The translations under genes were made by a program, and so were the position numbers. From Pseudomonas viridiflava (lineage in GTDB: Bacteria; Pseudomonadota; Gammaproteobacteria; Pseudomonadales; Pseudomonadaceae), in NCBI RefSeq assembly GCF_900590755.1, contig NZ_UUOC01000025.1, positions 1 to 64,000 of the forward strand: a stretch of 64,000 nucleotides of DNA, in the 5' to 3' direction. The notes beneath the pieces are model-generated. The model searched no databases. It was not told where the DNA came from and worked only from the letters and a program-made list of their open reading frames with translations. Position 1 is the first letter of the stretch. The number at the start of each line of letters is the position of its first letter. This document shows, piece after piece, positions 1 to 7,912 of this stretch.

Positions 1-10
1 GTTAAAGAGC
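1..10 (-). promoter_or_regulatory. rRNA operon boxA antitermination site
   Basis: On the minus strand this reads GCTCTTTAAC, the boxA element found in leaders of proteobacterial rRNA operons, where the NusB/NusE complex binds the transcript. It lies downstream of the rrn-type promoters at 46-338 on the same strand, so the 16S rRNA gene should start shortly to the left of the window. The rRNA itself is not visible. Confidence 0.8.
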
Positions 11-45
11 GGTTGGTTGATTCTTTCGTCTCAACCGAGGCGCGC

Positions 46-73
46 ATTCTACAGCAGCCTCTGTATCTGTCAA
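46..73 (-). promoter_or_regulatory. rrn-type sigma70 promoter, 16S-proximal
   Basis: The minus strand carries TTGACA (68-73) and TAGAAT (46-51) separated by 16 bp, followed by a GC-rich GCGCGCC discriminator, as expected of a stringently controlled rRNA promoter. It is the closest of three tandem promoters to the boxA at 1-10. Confidence 0.85.
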
Positions 74-164
74 GCGGTTATTTTAAGAAGTTTTCCAAGT
101 TTCCTTATCAACTTCAACCACTTGCGCCTCGATCAACATCACGTTGCTCGTTAGCGGGAGGCGA

Positions 165-192
165 ATTCTACAGCGTTACAACCTGCTGTCAA
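165..192 (-). promoter_or_regulatory. rrn-type sigma70 promoter, middle
   Basis: The minus strand carries TTGACA (187-192) and TAGAAT (165-170) with the same 16-bp spacer and a GC-rich discriminator. It resembles the promoter at 46-73 and points the same way. Confidence 0.85.
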
Positions 193-310
193 CCACCTTT
201 TTTCACCGCTTTCGATCAACTTCATCGAAGCCTCTTCTTCGCTATCTGAACCGTCCAACCCATTGATTATCAAGGAGTTTTTCGTTCTGTCTGCGCCAGA
301 AGAGGTGCGA

Positions 311-338
311 ATTATAGAGAGATTCAGAAGCCCGTCAA
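311..338 (-). promoter_or_regulatory. rrn-type sigma70 promoter, distal
   Basis: The minus strand carries TTGACG (333-338) and a perfect TATAAT (311-316) with a 16-bp spacer. It is the most upstream of three tandem promoters that should drive the rRNA operon to the left of the window. Confidence 0.85.
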
Positions 339-386
339 CCATTAAATTGAACTTTCCGCAAAAAGCGTTATAAGCCGCCGCAAACC

Positions 387-433
387 CTTCTATCTATATA
401 GAAGAGATATGAGCCATGAGCAATATATTGCTC
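387..433. promoter_or_regulatory. two AT-rich palindromes upstream of the rrn promoters
   Basis: Positions 418-433 form a perfect 16-bp palindrome (GAGCAATATATTGCTC). Positions 387-404 form a near-perfect one (CTTCTATCTATATAGAAG). They lie about 50-95 bp upstream of the distal rrn -35 box, where Fis sites and UP elements sit in other rrn operons. A role in rRNA promoter activation is inference; the symmetry is directly visible. Confidence 0.4.
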
Positions 434-500
434 AACCGCCCAATCTTCCGCATCATAGCGCCCTTACCCGATCTACCTGCCGACTGCGGACCCAGACCCA

Positions 501-1388
501 ATGACCACCCACCCACGCCCCATAACGTCCATTCTGTTTCCGATCGGGTTGTTGCTGATTGCTATGGCGTCCATCCAGACAGGCGCCTCTCTGGCGAAAA
601 CGCTGTTCCCCTTGGTAGGCGCGCAAGGCACGACATCCTTAAGGCTCATATTTGCCAGCATTATCCTGCTTCTGGTGCTCAAACCCTGGCGTGCCCGCTT
701 CACGGCCAAGTCCTTACGTACCGTATTTATCTATGGCATTGCCTTGGGAGGGATGAATTTCCTTTTCTATATGTCACTACGCAGCGTCCCTCTGGGGATT
801 GCCGTTGCACTGGAGTTCACAGGGCCGCTGGCCGTTGCTCTTTTCTCGTCCCGCAAGCCGCTGGACTTCGTCTGGATCGCCCTCGCTGCAGTCGGGTTGC
901 TCCTGCTCATACCTATAGGGCAGGAAAACGCCAACCTGGATTTGACTGGAGTTGCCTATGCCTTGGGGGCTGGTGTCTGCTGGGCAGCTTATATCCTGTT
1001 CGGGCAAAAGGCTGGCGAGGATAACGGCATTCAGACTGCAGCTTTGGGAGTTCTAATCGCTGCAATCTTCATTGCACCCATTGGCGTGGTCCACGCGGGT
1101 TCGGCGCTTTGGGATATAAGCCTGGTACCCACCGCCATTGCCGTAGCTGTCCTGTCCACTGCCCTCCCCTATAGCCTGGAGATGGTGGCTTTGACCCGCA
1201 TGCCCGCCCGCACCTTTGGCACGCTGGCCAGTATCGAACCGGCTTTCGGCGCACTCTCGGGCATCCTGTTTCTGGGTGAGCATCTGAGCCTCATTCAATG
1301 GCTGGCAATCAGCGCAATTATCATGGCTTCAGCAGGCGCGACCCTTACAGCACGGCGCGAAAACGCGCAATTGATACCTGCAGATTGA
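501..1388 (+). CDS. rhtA: threonine/homoserine exporter RhtA (EamA family)
   Basis: This encodes 295 residues, the usual RhtA length. About ten hydrophobic segments are arranged as two EamA repeats (roughly residues 10-140 and 150-285), the architecture of inner-membrane drug/metabolite transporters. Motifs include SLRLIFASIILL in the first repeat and TFGTLASIEPAFGALSGILFLGE in the second, cut here to describe the typical RhtA C-terminal helix pair. Family knowledge points to proton-driven export of threonine and homoserine. The start lacks a clear Shine-Dalgarno and was chosen for length. It stands alone, divergent from the rrn promoters. Confidence 0.85.
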   Translation: MTTHPRPITSILFPIGLLLIAMASIQTGASLAKTLFPLVGAQGTTSLRLIFASIILLLVLKPWRARFTAKSLRTVFIYGIALGGMNFLFYMSLRSVPLGIAVALEFTGPLAVALFSSRKPLDFVWIALAAVGLLLLIPIGQENANLDLTGVAYALGAGVCWAAYILFGQKAGEDNGIQTAALGVLIAAIFIAPIGVVHAGSALWDISLVPTAIAVAVLSTALPYSLEMVALTRMPARTFGTLASIEPAFGALSGILFLGEHLSLIQWLAISAIIMASAGATLTARRENAQLIPAD

Positions 1389-1566
1389 CCACTGTTTCAC
1401 TCAGATGTGAGATGTCACTAGCATTTGTAACGTCGTTGAGCCATGTTTAGGGCTTGGCGACGCTTGAAACGGATTTTCGAATCTGGCACGAGTGTCGAGT
1501 CAGGTTGCTGAGCAATACATTCGAGCGAGCATATGGCTTTGGATAATTGCCAGGGTAAGGAAGGGA

Positions 1567-1860
1567 ATGAAGTACATTTTTATAGCGCTGATGGCCGTGA
1601 TAGTTGCAGGCTGCGCAGCCACATCAAAGCCCGTCAAACAGGGCAAGCGTGGAATTCATATCAACTGTTCCGGACTTTCCTCGTCATGGGACCAGTGCTA
1701 CCAGATGGCGACTGACTCTTGCGTATCAAAAAACTACCGGGTTATCGCCAAGTCGGGTGATGCGGTGGAAGATCCGGGGGACTACCCTTTCGGACTGAAC
1801 CCCGCGGGCTACACCAGCCGCAGTATGATCATCATTTGCAAGAAACCGGTTAATCCTTGA
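1567..1860 (+). CDS. small lipoprotein of unknown function
   Basis: This 97-residue protein starts with a signal peptide and a lipobox (VAGC, cysteine near residue 15), so it should be lipidated and membrane anchored. The start at 1567 is chosen because it gives the complete signal peptide and follows a purine-rich AAGGAAGGG. Upstream in-frame codons would spoil the signal. The mature part has four cysteines (one near residue 31, then DQC, DSC and IICKK), compatible with two disulfides, and a YRVIAKSGD stretch. I do not recognise the family. The gene is flanked by rhtA and the convergent aminopeptidase gene. Confidence 0.7.
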   Translation: MKYIFIALMAVIVAGCAATSKPVKQGKRGIHINCSGLSSSWDQCYQMATDSCVSKNYRVIAKSGDAVEDPGDYPFGLNPAGYTSRSMIIICKKPVNP

Positions 1861-1910
1861 TAAAGCAGCGGCGGAACGGGCTTCATTGCACGCCCGCCAG
1901 ATGCGCGTCG

Positions 1911-3719
1911 TCAGATGGCGACGGTTCGGGTACGCAGCCACAGTAATGCCGCCCCCTGCAACAGAGGGCTCAGACGCTGATTCACCTGCGCATGGTAGTT
2001 GTTGAGCCACTCACGCTCGTCGGCGGTCAATGCATCTACTATCAGGCATCGCGTATCGATCGGGCACAGGGTCAGTGTTTCGAACTCGAGGAATTCCCCG
2101 AACTCGGTTTTGCCTGCCTCACGGTTTATCACCAGGTTTTCGATGCGAACGCCCCAGCGTCCCGGCCGATACGTGCCAGGCTCGATAGAAGTGATCATCC
2201 CCGCCTGCATGGCAGTCTGTGGCGTGGCAGGTGCCTGATAGGCGATGACCTGCGGCCCTTCATGCACATTCAGAAAGTAACCGACGCCGTGGCCGGTCCC
2301 GTGACCGTAGTTAACGCCGTCAGCCCAGATAGGCGCACGGGCGATGGCGTCGAGCAGCGGTGAAAGAATCCCTTTCGGAAAACGAGCGCGTGACAGCGCG
2401 ATTACTCCCTTCAGAACCCTCGTACAGTCAGCCTTCTGCTCAGCACTTGGAGTGCCGATGGGTACCATCCGGGTAATGTCTGTTGTGCCTCCCAGGTATT
2501 GACCACCCGAATCGATCAGCAACAGGCCGTCACCCTCGATCTGCGCATACTCCTGTTCTGTCGCCCGATAATGCGGCATGGCGCCATTGCCATTGAAACC
2601 GGCAATGGTGGCGAAGCTTGGGGAGATATAACCAGGACGCCGCTGCCGCGCCTGCCCCAGCTTTTCATCAATGGTCAGCTCGCTCACCGGCTCATTGCCC
2701 AGCGCCGAATCGAGCCAGCAGAAGAATTCGCACAGCGCGGCGCCGTCCTGCTCCATGGCCTGGCGAATGTGCGCAGTGTCCGATTCTGTTTTTCGGGACT
2801 TGAACAGCGTGGTCGGATTCAACCCTTCAACCAGCGAGACTTCGGCATCAAGGTAGTCGAGAAGGCCGCAGGTCACGCGCGCCGGGTCAATCAGCAGGCG
2901 ACCGTCTTTGGGAACTTCACGCAGCGCTACGCCAATCTGGGTGTATTCGAGCAATGTGATGCCATCCTGCTCAAGGCTCTGGCGAACCCGAGCATCAATC
3001 TTTTTCGAATCGACGAACAGGGAAACGCTTTCAGGCCCGATCAAGGCAAAGGAAATAAATACCGGATTGTAGGAAACGTCAGCACCGCGCAGATTGAACA
3101 GCCAGGCGATGTCATCCAGGGTGGCAATGAAATGCCAGTCGGCACCGCGCTCGGTGATGACCTGACGCAGACGCGCGAGCTTCTCGACGCGCCCGACAGA
3201 CGCCTGGGGTGGGAGATGCTCATAGACCAGATTGGTCGGCAGCGCCGGGCGGTCATGCCAAAGCTCGGTGAGCAGGTCCAGGTCGGTACGAAGCCGAGCG
3301 CCGCATTCGTAAAGTTTGCTGGCCAATGTTCGGGACGAAGCGACTGCCAATACCGCCCCATCAACAGCTACGACCGTGTCAGCCTTGGCCTGTTCGGCGA
3401 GCCATTCCAGCGGTCCCTGCTGGCCCGGCTGGAGTTTGACCAATTCGATACCGCTGCCTGCCAGTTCTTTGGTGGCCTGCTCCCAATAGCGGCTATCGGC
3501 CCAGACACCGGCAAAGCTCTGAGTGATGATCAGCGTTCCCACTGAGCCATGAAAACCGGACAACCATTGCCGCCCCTGCCAATACCCAGGCAAGTACTCC
3601 GAAAGGTGGGGATCAGCCGAAGGTACCAGGTAAGCATCGATTCCCTCCCGGCTCATCAAGGCCCGCGTTTGCGCGAGGCGTTGCGCGACTGCAGCGCTGG
3701 TATCCGATTGCTTGCTCAT
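1911..3719 (-). CDS. Xaa-Pro aminopeptidase (M24B, aminopeptidase P)
   Basis: The protein has 602 residues, the long three-domain form of aminopeptidase P rather than the 440-residue E. coli PepP type. Two creatinase-like N-terminal domains (roughly residues 1-310) precede the pita-bread M24 peptidase domain. Metal-site motifs are visible: LLIDSGGQY, GTTDITRM, GHGTGHGVG, SIEPG and the late IENLV. It should remove N-terminal residues preceding proline in the cytoplasm. The start at 3719 has AGGAG seven bases upstream; a longer frame to 3791 has no such signal. It lies 58 bp downstream of the cysteine desulfurase gene on the same strand, probably one transcript. Confidence 0.88.
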   Translation of the reverse strand: MSKQSDTSAAVAQRLAQTRALMSREGIDAYLVPSADPHLSEYLPGYWQGRQWLSGFHGSVGTLIITQSFAGVWADSRYWEQATKELAGSGIELVKLQPGQQGPLEWLAEQAKADTVVAVDGAVLAVASSRTLASKLYECGARLRTDLDLLTELWHDRPALPTNLVYEHLPPQASVGRVEKLARLRQVITERGADWHFIATLDDIAWLFNLRGADVSYNPVFISFALIGPESVSLFVDSKKIDARVRQSLEQDGITLLEYTQIGVALREVPKDGRLLIDPARVTCGLLDYLDAEVSLVEGLNPTTLFKSRKTESDTAHIRQAMEQDGAALCEFFCWLDSALGNEPVSELTIDEKLGQARQRRPGYISPSFATIAGFNGNGAMPHYRATEQEYAQIEGDGLLLIDSGGQYLGGTTDITRMVPIGTPSAEQKADCTRVLKGVIALSRARFPKGILSPLLDAIARAPIWADGVNYGHGTGHGVGYFLNVHEGPQVIAYQAPATPQTAMQAGMITSIEPGTYRPGRWGVRIENLVINREAGKTEFGEFLEFETLTLCPIDTRCLIVDALTADEREWLNNYHAQVNQRLSPLLQGAALLWLRTRTVAI

Positions 3720-3777
3720 TGGTTCTCCTGCTGACCCGAAAATTTGACCTGTCACGGGGCAGATAATGGAGCACCTG

Positions 3778-4956
3778 TCAGGACTGAGCAACCGCCCAGA
3801 ACGCTGGCTGCACTCGGGCGGCCTTGATCAGGCGGGCAGCGCGGTCGATATCGTCCTCGCTGGTGAAGCGTCCGAGACTTAAACGAATGGTCTGGCTCGC
3901 GGCCTGAGCGTCATGCCCCAAGGCCAGTAAAACATGGGAAGGGGCATTTTTTGCCGAGTTGCAGGCTGACGTGGAAGAGAACGCAATGCCCTGCCCCAAA
4001 ACATTGAGATCCAGGTCGTTGCTGTCAAAGGTCAGGCTGAGGGTATGCGCAATACGCTGATGCGGATCACCATTGATGCGCAATCGGGGAATATCGGCCA
4101 ACAGGGTACAAAGCCGTTGATTCAACTGCCGGGTCTTTTCGCACTCTTCCTCGAACACATCCTGAGCCAGTGCAAACGCGGCCCCCATGCCGACAATCTG
4201 GTGGGTCGCCAGGGTCCCGGAGCGCAACCCGTTCTCATGACCACCGCCGTGGATCTGAGCCGCAATCTGATGCTCGGCTCTTGGGCCGACATATAAAGCA
4301 CCAATGCCTTTAGGTCCGTAGATTTTATGTGCCGAGAATGACATCAGATCCACTGCCAGTTCGGTGAGATCAATCTTCACCTTGCCGGCCCCTTGTGCGG
4401 CGTCGACATGGAACAACGCACCGTGCTCGCGTACGTGCTGGCCAATGCGGGCTATGTCGTTGAGCGTACCCAGCTCGTTATTGACGAGCATCAGTGACAC
4501 CAGAAACGTGTCTTCGCGCAGCGCGCCCAGAACCGCCTCGGCAGCAATCAGGCCATTGGCATCCGGCGCCAGATAAGTCACCTCCACGCCAGCCTCGTGC
4601 AATTGCTGGGCAGTGTCGAGAATGGCCTTGTGTTCGATCTGGCTGGTGATGATGTGGCCAGCGGTACGACCGTGACGCTGAGCATAGTTTTGAGCAACGC
4701 CCTTCAGGGCCAGGTTGTTCGACTCTGTAGCACCCGAGGTCCAGATAATCTGTTGCGCCTGAGCGCCCACCAATGTGGCGACTTGCAGCCGCGCAATATC
4801 AACAGCAGACCTGGCCTGACGGCCGTAGCCGTGGGAGCTGGACGCCGGGTTACCGAAATTGCCCGAGCGACCCATGCATTGCACCATCACTTCAATGACA
4901 CGCTCATCAACGGGAGTCGTAGCCGCGTAGTCGAAATACAGCGCAAGATTTTTCAT
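3778..4956 (-). CDS. cysteine desulfurase (NifS/IscS-like, class V aminotransferase)
   Basis: This 392-residue PLP enzyme releases sulfur from cysteine onto an active-site cysteine. Visible motifs are DYAATTPVD at the N terminus, the TSGATESNNLALKG cofactor loop, SAHKIYGPKG with the PLP lysine near residue 208, and the active loop SSTSACNS with the catalytic cysteine near residue 330. The start at 4956 follows GAGGTGA. No IscU, IscA or Suf genes adjoin it, so it looks like a stand-alone paralogue rather than the main isc enzyme. It precedes the aminopeptidase gene in a likely two-gene operon. The AT-rich DNA upstream (about 5083-5123) probably holds its promoter. Confidence 0.85.
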   Translation of the reverse strand: MKNLALYFDYAATTPVDERVIEVMVQCMGRSGNFGNPASSSHGYGRQARSAVDIARLQVATLVGAQAQQIIWTSGATESNNLALKGVAQNYAQRHGRTAGHIITSQIEHKAILDTAQQLHEAGVEVTYLAPDANGLIAAEAVLGALREDTFLVSLMLVNNELGTLNDIARIGQHVREHGALFHVDAAQGAGKVKIDLTELAVDLMSFSAHKIYGPKGIGALYVGPRAEHQIAAQIHGGGHENGLRSGTLATHQIVGMGAAFALAQDVFEEECEKTRQLNQRLCTLLADIPRLRINGDPHQRIAHTLSLTFDSNDLDLNVLGQGIAFSSTSACNSAKNAPSHVLLALGHDAQAASQTIRLSLGRFTSEDDIDRAARLIKAARVQPAFWAVAQS

Positions 4957-5776
4957 GAACGTCACCTCGAAATGCACAGCGCGGACTGCCGAGCTGTTTG
5001 CGTAATGCGCGTCGCGTTTGCTGCGACATGAAGATCAAAACCATGAAGGGCATCATGCATCAAACCACATAGATCAAAAAGGCATTAATTATTATTTATA
5101 TATTCGATATAGATATATCACCTTCAATGCATCGCCAGCTTGAGCCGACGCTTACGAGCCGTGCCCTCTCCATTCGTAAACGGTTGAAAGCAGCGTAATC
5201 GCCTTCAATCGGAGTGAATACAAGACCCTTGACCCATTCCTCCTGCTCGGTGCCCGGATGAGATGTTCCGCCGATTTCTACCCCGCTAGGGGTGACAAAC
5301 TAATGACTGCCGCATTTACCAACTTCAGACAAAACACAGGTTCAACAAGACAACTAGTTAACTCCAGAACAGTGACTAACTTCTGGCGTTAAAAAAACGA
5401 CTCGGGCACGTGACAACAGTGATTTCAGCCTGCTGTAAAAGCGCCCAAAATCTGTCACCGCACCAGAGCAGTGCGCGTGATGTTTTTTTGACTTCTTTAA
5501 TAATCAATTACTTACATATCAACAAAAGCCGCTTATCAAAAATTTAACAGAATGTTGACGAAATAATTTGACAGAAAGCTTCCCCCCAACGATATATATG
5601 CGTGTCAGACATTTCCCAGCCCGTGCAGCACTGCCACAGAGCAATGCGCCGGAACTGTTTGACCAACACACCCTTGCTCTGCCCAAGACGTTAGTTATCT
5701 GTACGACGCGTTATTAGCGCCGGTGCACGTCTTTTTATTCATCTAAAACAAGCTTATTGCTGAGTTCGCTCGGTGT
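4957..5776. other. AT-rich intergenic leader upstream of the EPS locus
   Basis: About 820 bp without a credible gene separate the cysteine desulfurase gene (minus) from the EPS locus (plus). It is clearly more AT-rich than its surroundings, with runs such as ATTATTTATATATTCGATAT near 5088-5107. A candidate plus-strand promoter lies at 5568-5598. From there to the first ops element (5777) would be an untranslated leader of roughly 170 nt. AT-rich DNA of this kind often binds H-NS-like MvaT in Pseudomonas; that is inference. Confidence 0.6.
5568..5598 (+). promoter_or_regulatory. candidate sigma70 promoter of the EPS operon
   Basis: A perfect TTGACA (5568-5573) is followed after 17-19 bp by a TA-rich GATATATAT (5591-5599) that can serve as -10. 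It lies in the AT-rich leader about 180 bp upstream of the first ops element, so transcripts would carry both ops copies. The -10 is not canonical, so the exact start is uncertain. Confidence 0.4.
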
Positions 5777-5788
5777 GGCGGTAGCGTG
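5777..5788 (+). promoter_or_regulatory. ops element 1 (RfaH recruitment site)
   Basis: GGCGGTAGCGTG is an exact match to the operon polarity suppressor core known from RfaH-dependent operons of enterobacteria. In the non-template strand it pauses RNA polymerase and recruits RfaH. It lies in the transcribed leader of an EPS operon that encodes an RfaH-like protein at 13872-14387, which strongly supports function. Confidence 0.75.
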
Positions 5789-5852
5789 GTCTGCGGTCAG
5801 CGCTGCGATTGAATCTTAAGAAGTTGTCTGCGCATCTGAATCGGTGGATTCG

Positions 5853-5864
5853 GGCGGTAGCGTG
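5853..5864 (+). promoter_or_regulatory. ops element 2 (RfaH recruitment site)
   Basis: A second exact GGCGGTAGCGTG lies 76 bp downstream of the first. The copies also share the next G but differ beyond it. It ends 84 bp before the start codon of the first EPS gene, in the untranslated leader. Two ops sites in series are unusual. Confidence 0.75.
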
Positions 5865-5948
5865 GCGAAACGAGTGTTGAGCCCAAGGGAGTCAGGCCCA
5901 ATCGCCCGCCCCGGGGCTTGTCCTTCAAGCCAACAAGGATGTGTACCG

Positions 5949-6734
5949 ATGCCAGCTTCATTCGACATGACCGCGCAGCAGATCAAAAGCATGGCCGACG
6001 ACATCAATGCGTCAGGCTTCACGCAACTGAGCGGCGCGCTCAGCCCGGTCGAGTTACAACAACTGCGCACCTACACCCAAGCCCAGGCGCAACTGCATCA
6101 GGGTGAATACTTTGCCCATCACGGCGAAAAGTCGCTGGCCGGTTGCCCACTGTCGGCCATCTGGGACGACCCAAGCTTCAAACAGATGCTCGCCAGTCTG
6201 TACCGTCAGGGCTTCGGCGCAGAGCCGACCAGCCAGCAGATCTTCCCGGTGTTGCGCTGTGTTCAGGGCAACCAGGGGCAGCGCGAATCAAACAGTTTCC
6301 ATTTTGATGCCAGCCTGGTGACGGTGCTGGTGCCCATTTTCATCCCGTCGGAAGGCGAGTTGCGCGGCGACTTGATGTTGTTCTCCAACCTTCGCAAGGC
6401 GCATCGCAACGTACTGTTCAATGTCCTGCAAAAGGCCTTCGTGCAGAACGGCTTCATTCGCAAGCTGATGGTCATGGGGATCAAAAAAGGCTGGCTGAAA
6501 CCCAGAACACTGACGCTTGCCCCAGGAGACATCTACCTGTTCTGGGGTTATCGCACCTTGCATGCCAATCAGGCGTGTAGCCCTGACGTCACACGGGCCA
6601 CGGCGATCTTTCACTTTGGCGACCCCCACGCGGGCAGCCTGAGCACCCGGCTGATTCTGCAGTTGAATCAGCGTCGGGCCCGACGCGCCAGCCAGCGAGC
6701 CGGCGCCGGTCCCTCGCAACCCACACCGATGTAA
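5949..6734 (+). CDS. phytanoyl-CoA/2OG-Fe(II) dioxygenase-like protein, first EPS gene
   Basis: This encodes 261 residues. The facial triad of 2-oxoglutarate/Fe(II) oxygenases is visible: His118-x-Asp120 in FHFDAS and the distal His205 in TLHANQ. Arg216 lies 11 residues later, where the co-substrate-binding arginine sits. The fold would be a cupin barrel of about 230 residues, fitting the phytanoyl-dioxygenase group. The start at 5949 has AAGGAT upstream; an upstream frame to 5844 would run through the second ops site and is rejected. As the first gene after the ops sites, it may hydroxylate a sugar substituent of the EPS; the substrate is unknown. Confidence 0.65.
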   Translation: MPASFDMTAQQIKSMADDINASGFTQLSGALSPVELQQLRTYTQAQAQLHQGEYFAHHGEKSLAGCPLSAIWDDPSFKQMLASLYRQGFGAEPTSQQIFPVLRCVQGNQGQRESNSFHFDASLVTVLVPIFIPSEGELRGDLMLFSNLRKAHRNVLFNVLQKAFVQNGFIRKLMVMGIKKGWLKPRTLTLAPGDIYLFWGYRTLHANQACSPDVTRATAIFHFGDPHAGSLSTRLILQLNQRRARRASQRAGAGPSQPTPM

Positions 6735-6786
6735 CCCAGACGCTTCTCCCAGTACACCGCGTTCAACGTCAAACATGGAGGCTTCG

Positions 6787-7908
6787 ATGATCAACGTAAC
6801 CAAATCTTACCTGGGTGATATCGACAGGTTCAAAAAGTACGTAGAAGGCATTTATGCCCGCGGCTGGCTGACCAATCACGGGCCGTTGGTGACCGAACTG
6901 GAAGAGCGCCTGAAGGATTATCTGGGCGTCAAACACATCATTCTGACCAACAATGGCACCCTGGCCCTGCAAGTTGCCTATCGCGCGCTGAACCTGAGCG
7001 GCAGCGCCGTGACCACACCGTTCAGTTTTGTGGCCACCAGCAGCACTTTGCAATGGGAAGGCATCCGCCCCGTATTCGCGGACATAGACCCCAACACCTG
7101 GAACATTTCACCCGAGCACATTGAAAGCCGTATTCAGGCCGATACCACGGCGATCGTCGGCACCCATGTGTTCGGCAACCCTTGTGCTGTCGAACGTATC
7201 GAACAGATCGCCCAGCAACACAAGCTGAAAGTGGTCTACGACGGTGCCCATGCGTTCGCCGTGCGCCATGCTGGCCAGTCGGTTCTCAACTGGGGCGATG
7301 TCAGCACCCTGAGCTTCCATGCCACCAAGCTGTTCCACACCATCGAAGGCGGCGCGATCATCACCAATGATGAGGAAATCGCCAAGCGCGCGTTCCTGCT
7401 CTGCAATTTCGGTATCGCCGACGTGGACAAAATCGACGGCATTGGCATCAACGCCAAGCTCAACGAGTTTTCCGCAGCCATGGGCCTGTGCATTCTTGAC
7501 GATATCGAGAACATTCTCGAAGAGCGTGCTGAAATCGCCTACCGCTACACCTCCCGGCTGGAAAATTATCTCGACCTGCAACAGGCCGAGGCCGACAGCC
7601 AGCTCAATAACAGCTACTACCCGGTTGCCCTGCGTGACGAGCAACAGTTGCTGAGCGTGCGCACGGCGCTGAACCATCGGGACATCAATCCTCGGCGCTA
7701 CTTCTATCCGTCACTGGACACCCTGGAATACCTGCAACCGCAAGTTGCGCAAGTGCAATCGCGAGCCTTGAGCGAACGTGTGCTGTGCCTGCCGATCTAC
7801 CCGGGCTTGCAGAAACACGACCAGGACAAAGTGATCAACACCCTGATCGAACAGTGCAGCATCAGCGATGTGCGCTACGTAAGCCCTGCCATCGCTCAGG
7901 CCGTTTAA
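6787..7908 (+). CDS. DegT/DnrJ/EryC1 sugar aminotransferase, VioA-like
   Basis: This 373-residue PLP enzyme belongs to the nucleotide-sugar aminotransferases. Motifs include GPLVTELEERL, NNGTLALQ, TTPFSFVAT, YDGAHAFAV and SFHATKLFHTIEGG with the PLP lysine. The pattern resembles VioA, which makes dTDP-4-amino-4,6-dideoxyglucose (viosamine) from the 4-keto-6-deoxy sugar; this assignment rests on motif similarity from memory. The start at 6787 has GGAGG five bases upstream, better than the ATG at 6775. The keto-sugar precursor would come from RmlA/RmlB, not encoded here. The flippase gene begins four bases after its stop. Confidence 0.8.
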   Translation: MINVTKSYLGDIDRFKKYVEGIYARGWLTNHGPLVTELEERLKDYLGVKHIILTNNGTLALQVAYRALNLSGSAVTTPFSFVATSSTLQWEGIRPVFADIDPNTWNISPEHIESRIQADTTAIVGTHVFGNPCAVERIEQIAQQHKLKVVYDGAHAFAVRHAGQSVLNWGDVSTLSFHATKLFHTIEGGAIITNDEEIAKRAFLLCNFGIADVDKIDGIGINAKLNEFSAAMGLCILDDIENILEERAEIAYRYTSRLENYLDLQQAEADSQLNNSYYPVALRDEQQLLSVRTALNHRDINPRRYFYPSLDTLEYLQPQVAQVQSRALSERVLCLPIYPGLQKHDQDKVINTLIEQCSISDVRYVSPAIAQAV

Positions 7909-7912
7909 GCCC

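Noticed and set aside
416..1024. 202-residue plus-strand frame starting ahead of rhtA
   Set aside because: It overlaps rhtA in another frame and has no family features, while rhtA is full length.
1483..1500. RpoN-like promoter (TGGCACG) upstream of the lipoprotein gene
   Set aside because: The -12 element is absent: the bases at the right distance read TCGA, not TTGC.
2499..3545. 348-residue plus-strand frame
   Set aside because: It lies antisense to the aminopeptidase P gene, whose catalytic motifs are intact. The frame's composition (many Arg, Gln) is that of a high-GC shadow.
5844..5948. longer N terminus for the first EPS gene
   Set aside because: This part has no ribosome site, spans the second ops element, and adds residues unlike the oxygenase family. 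ATG 5949 has AAGGAT at good spacing.
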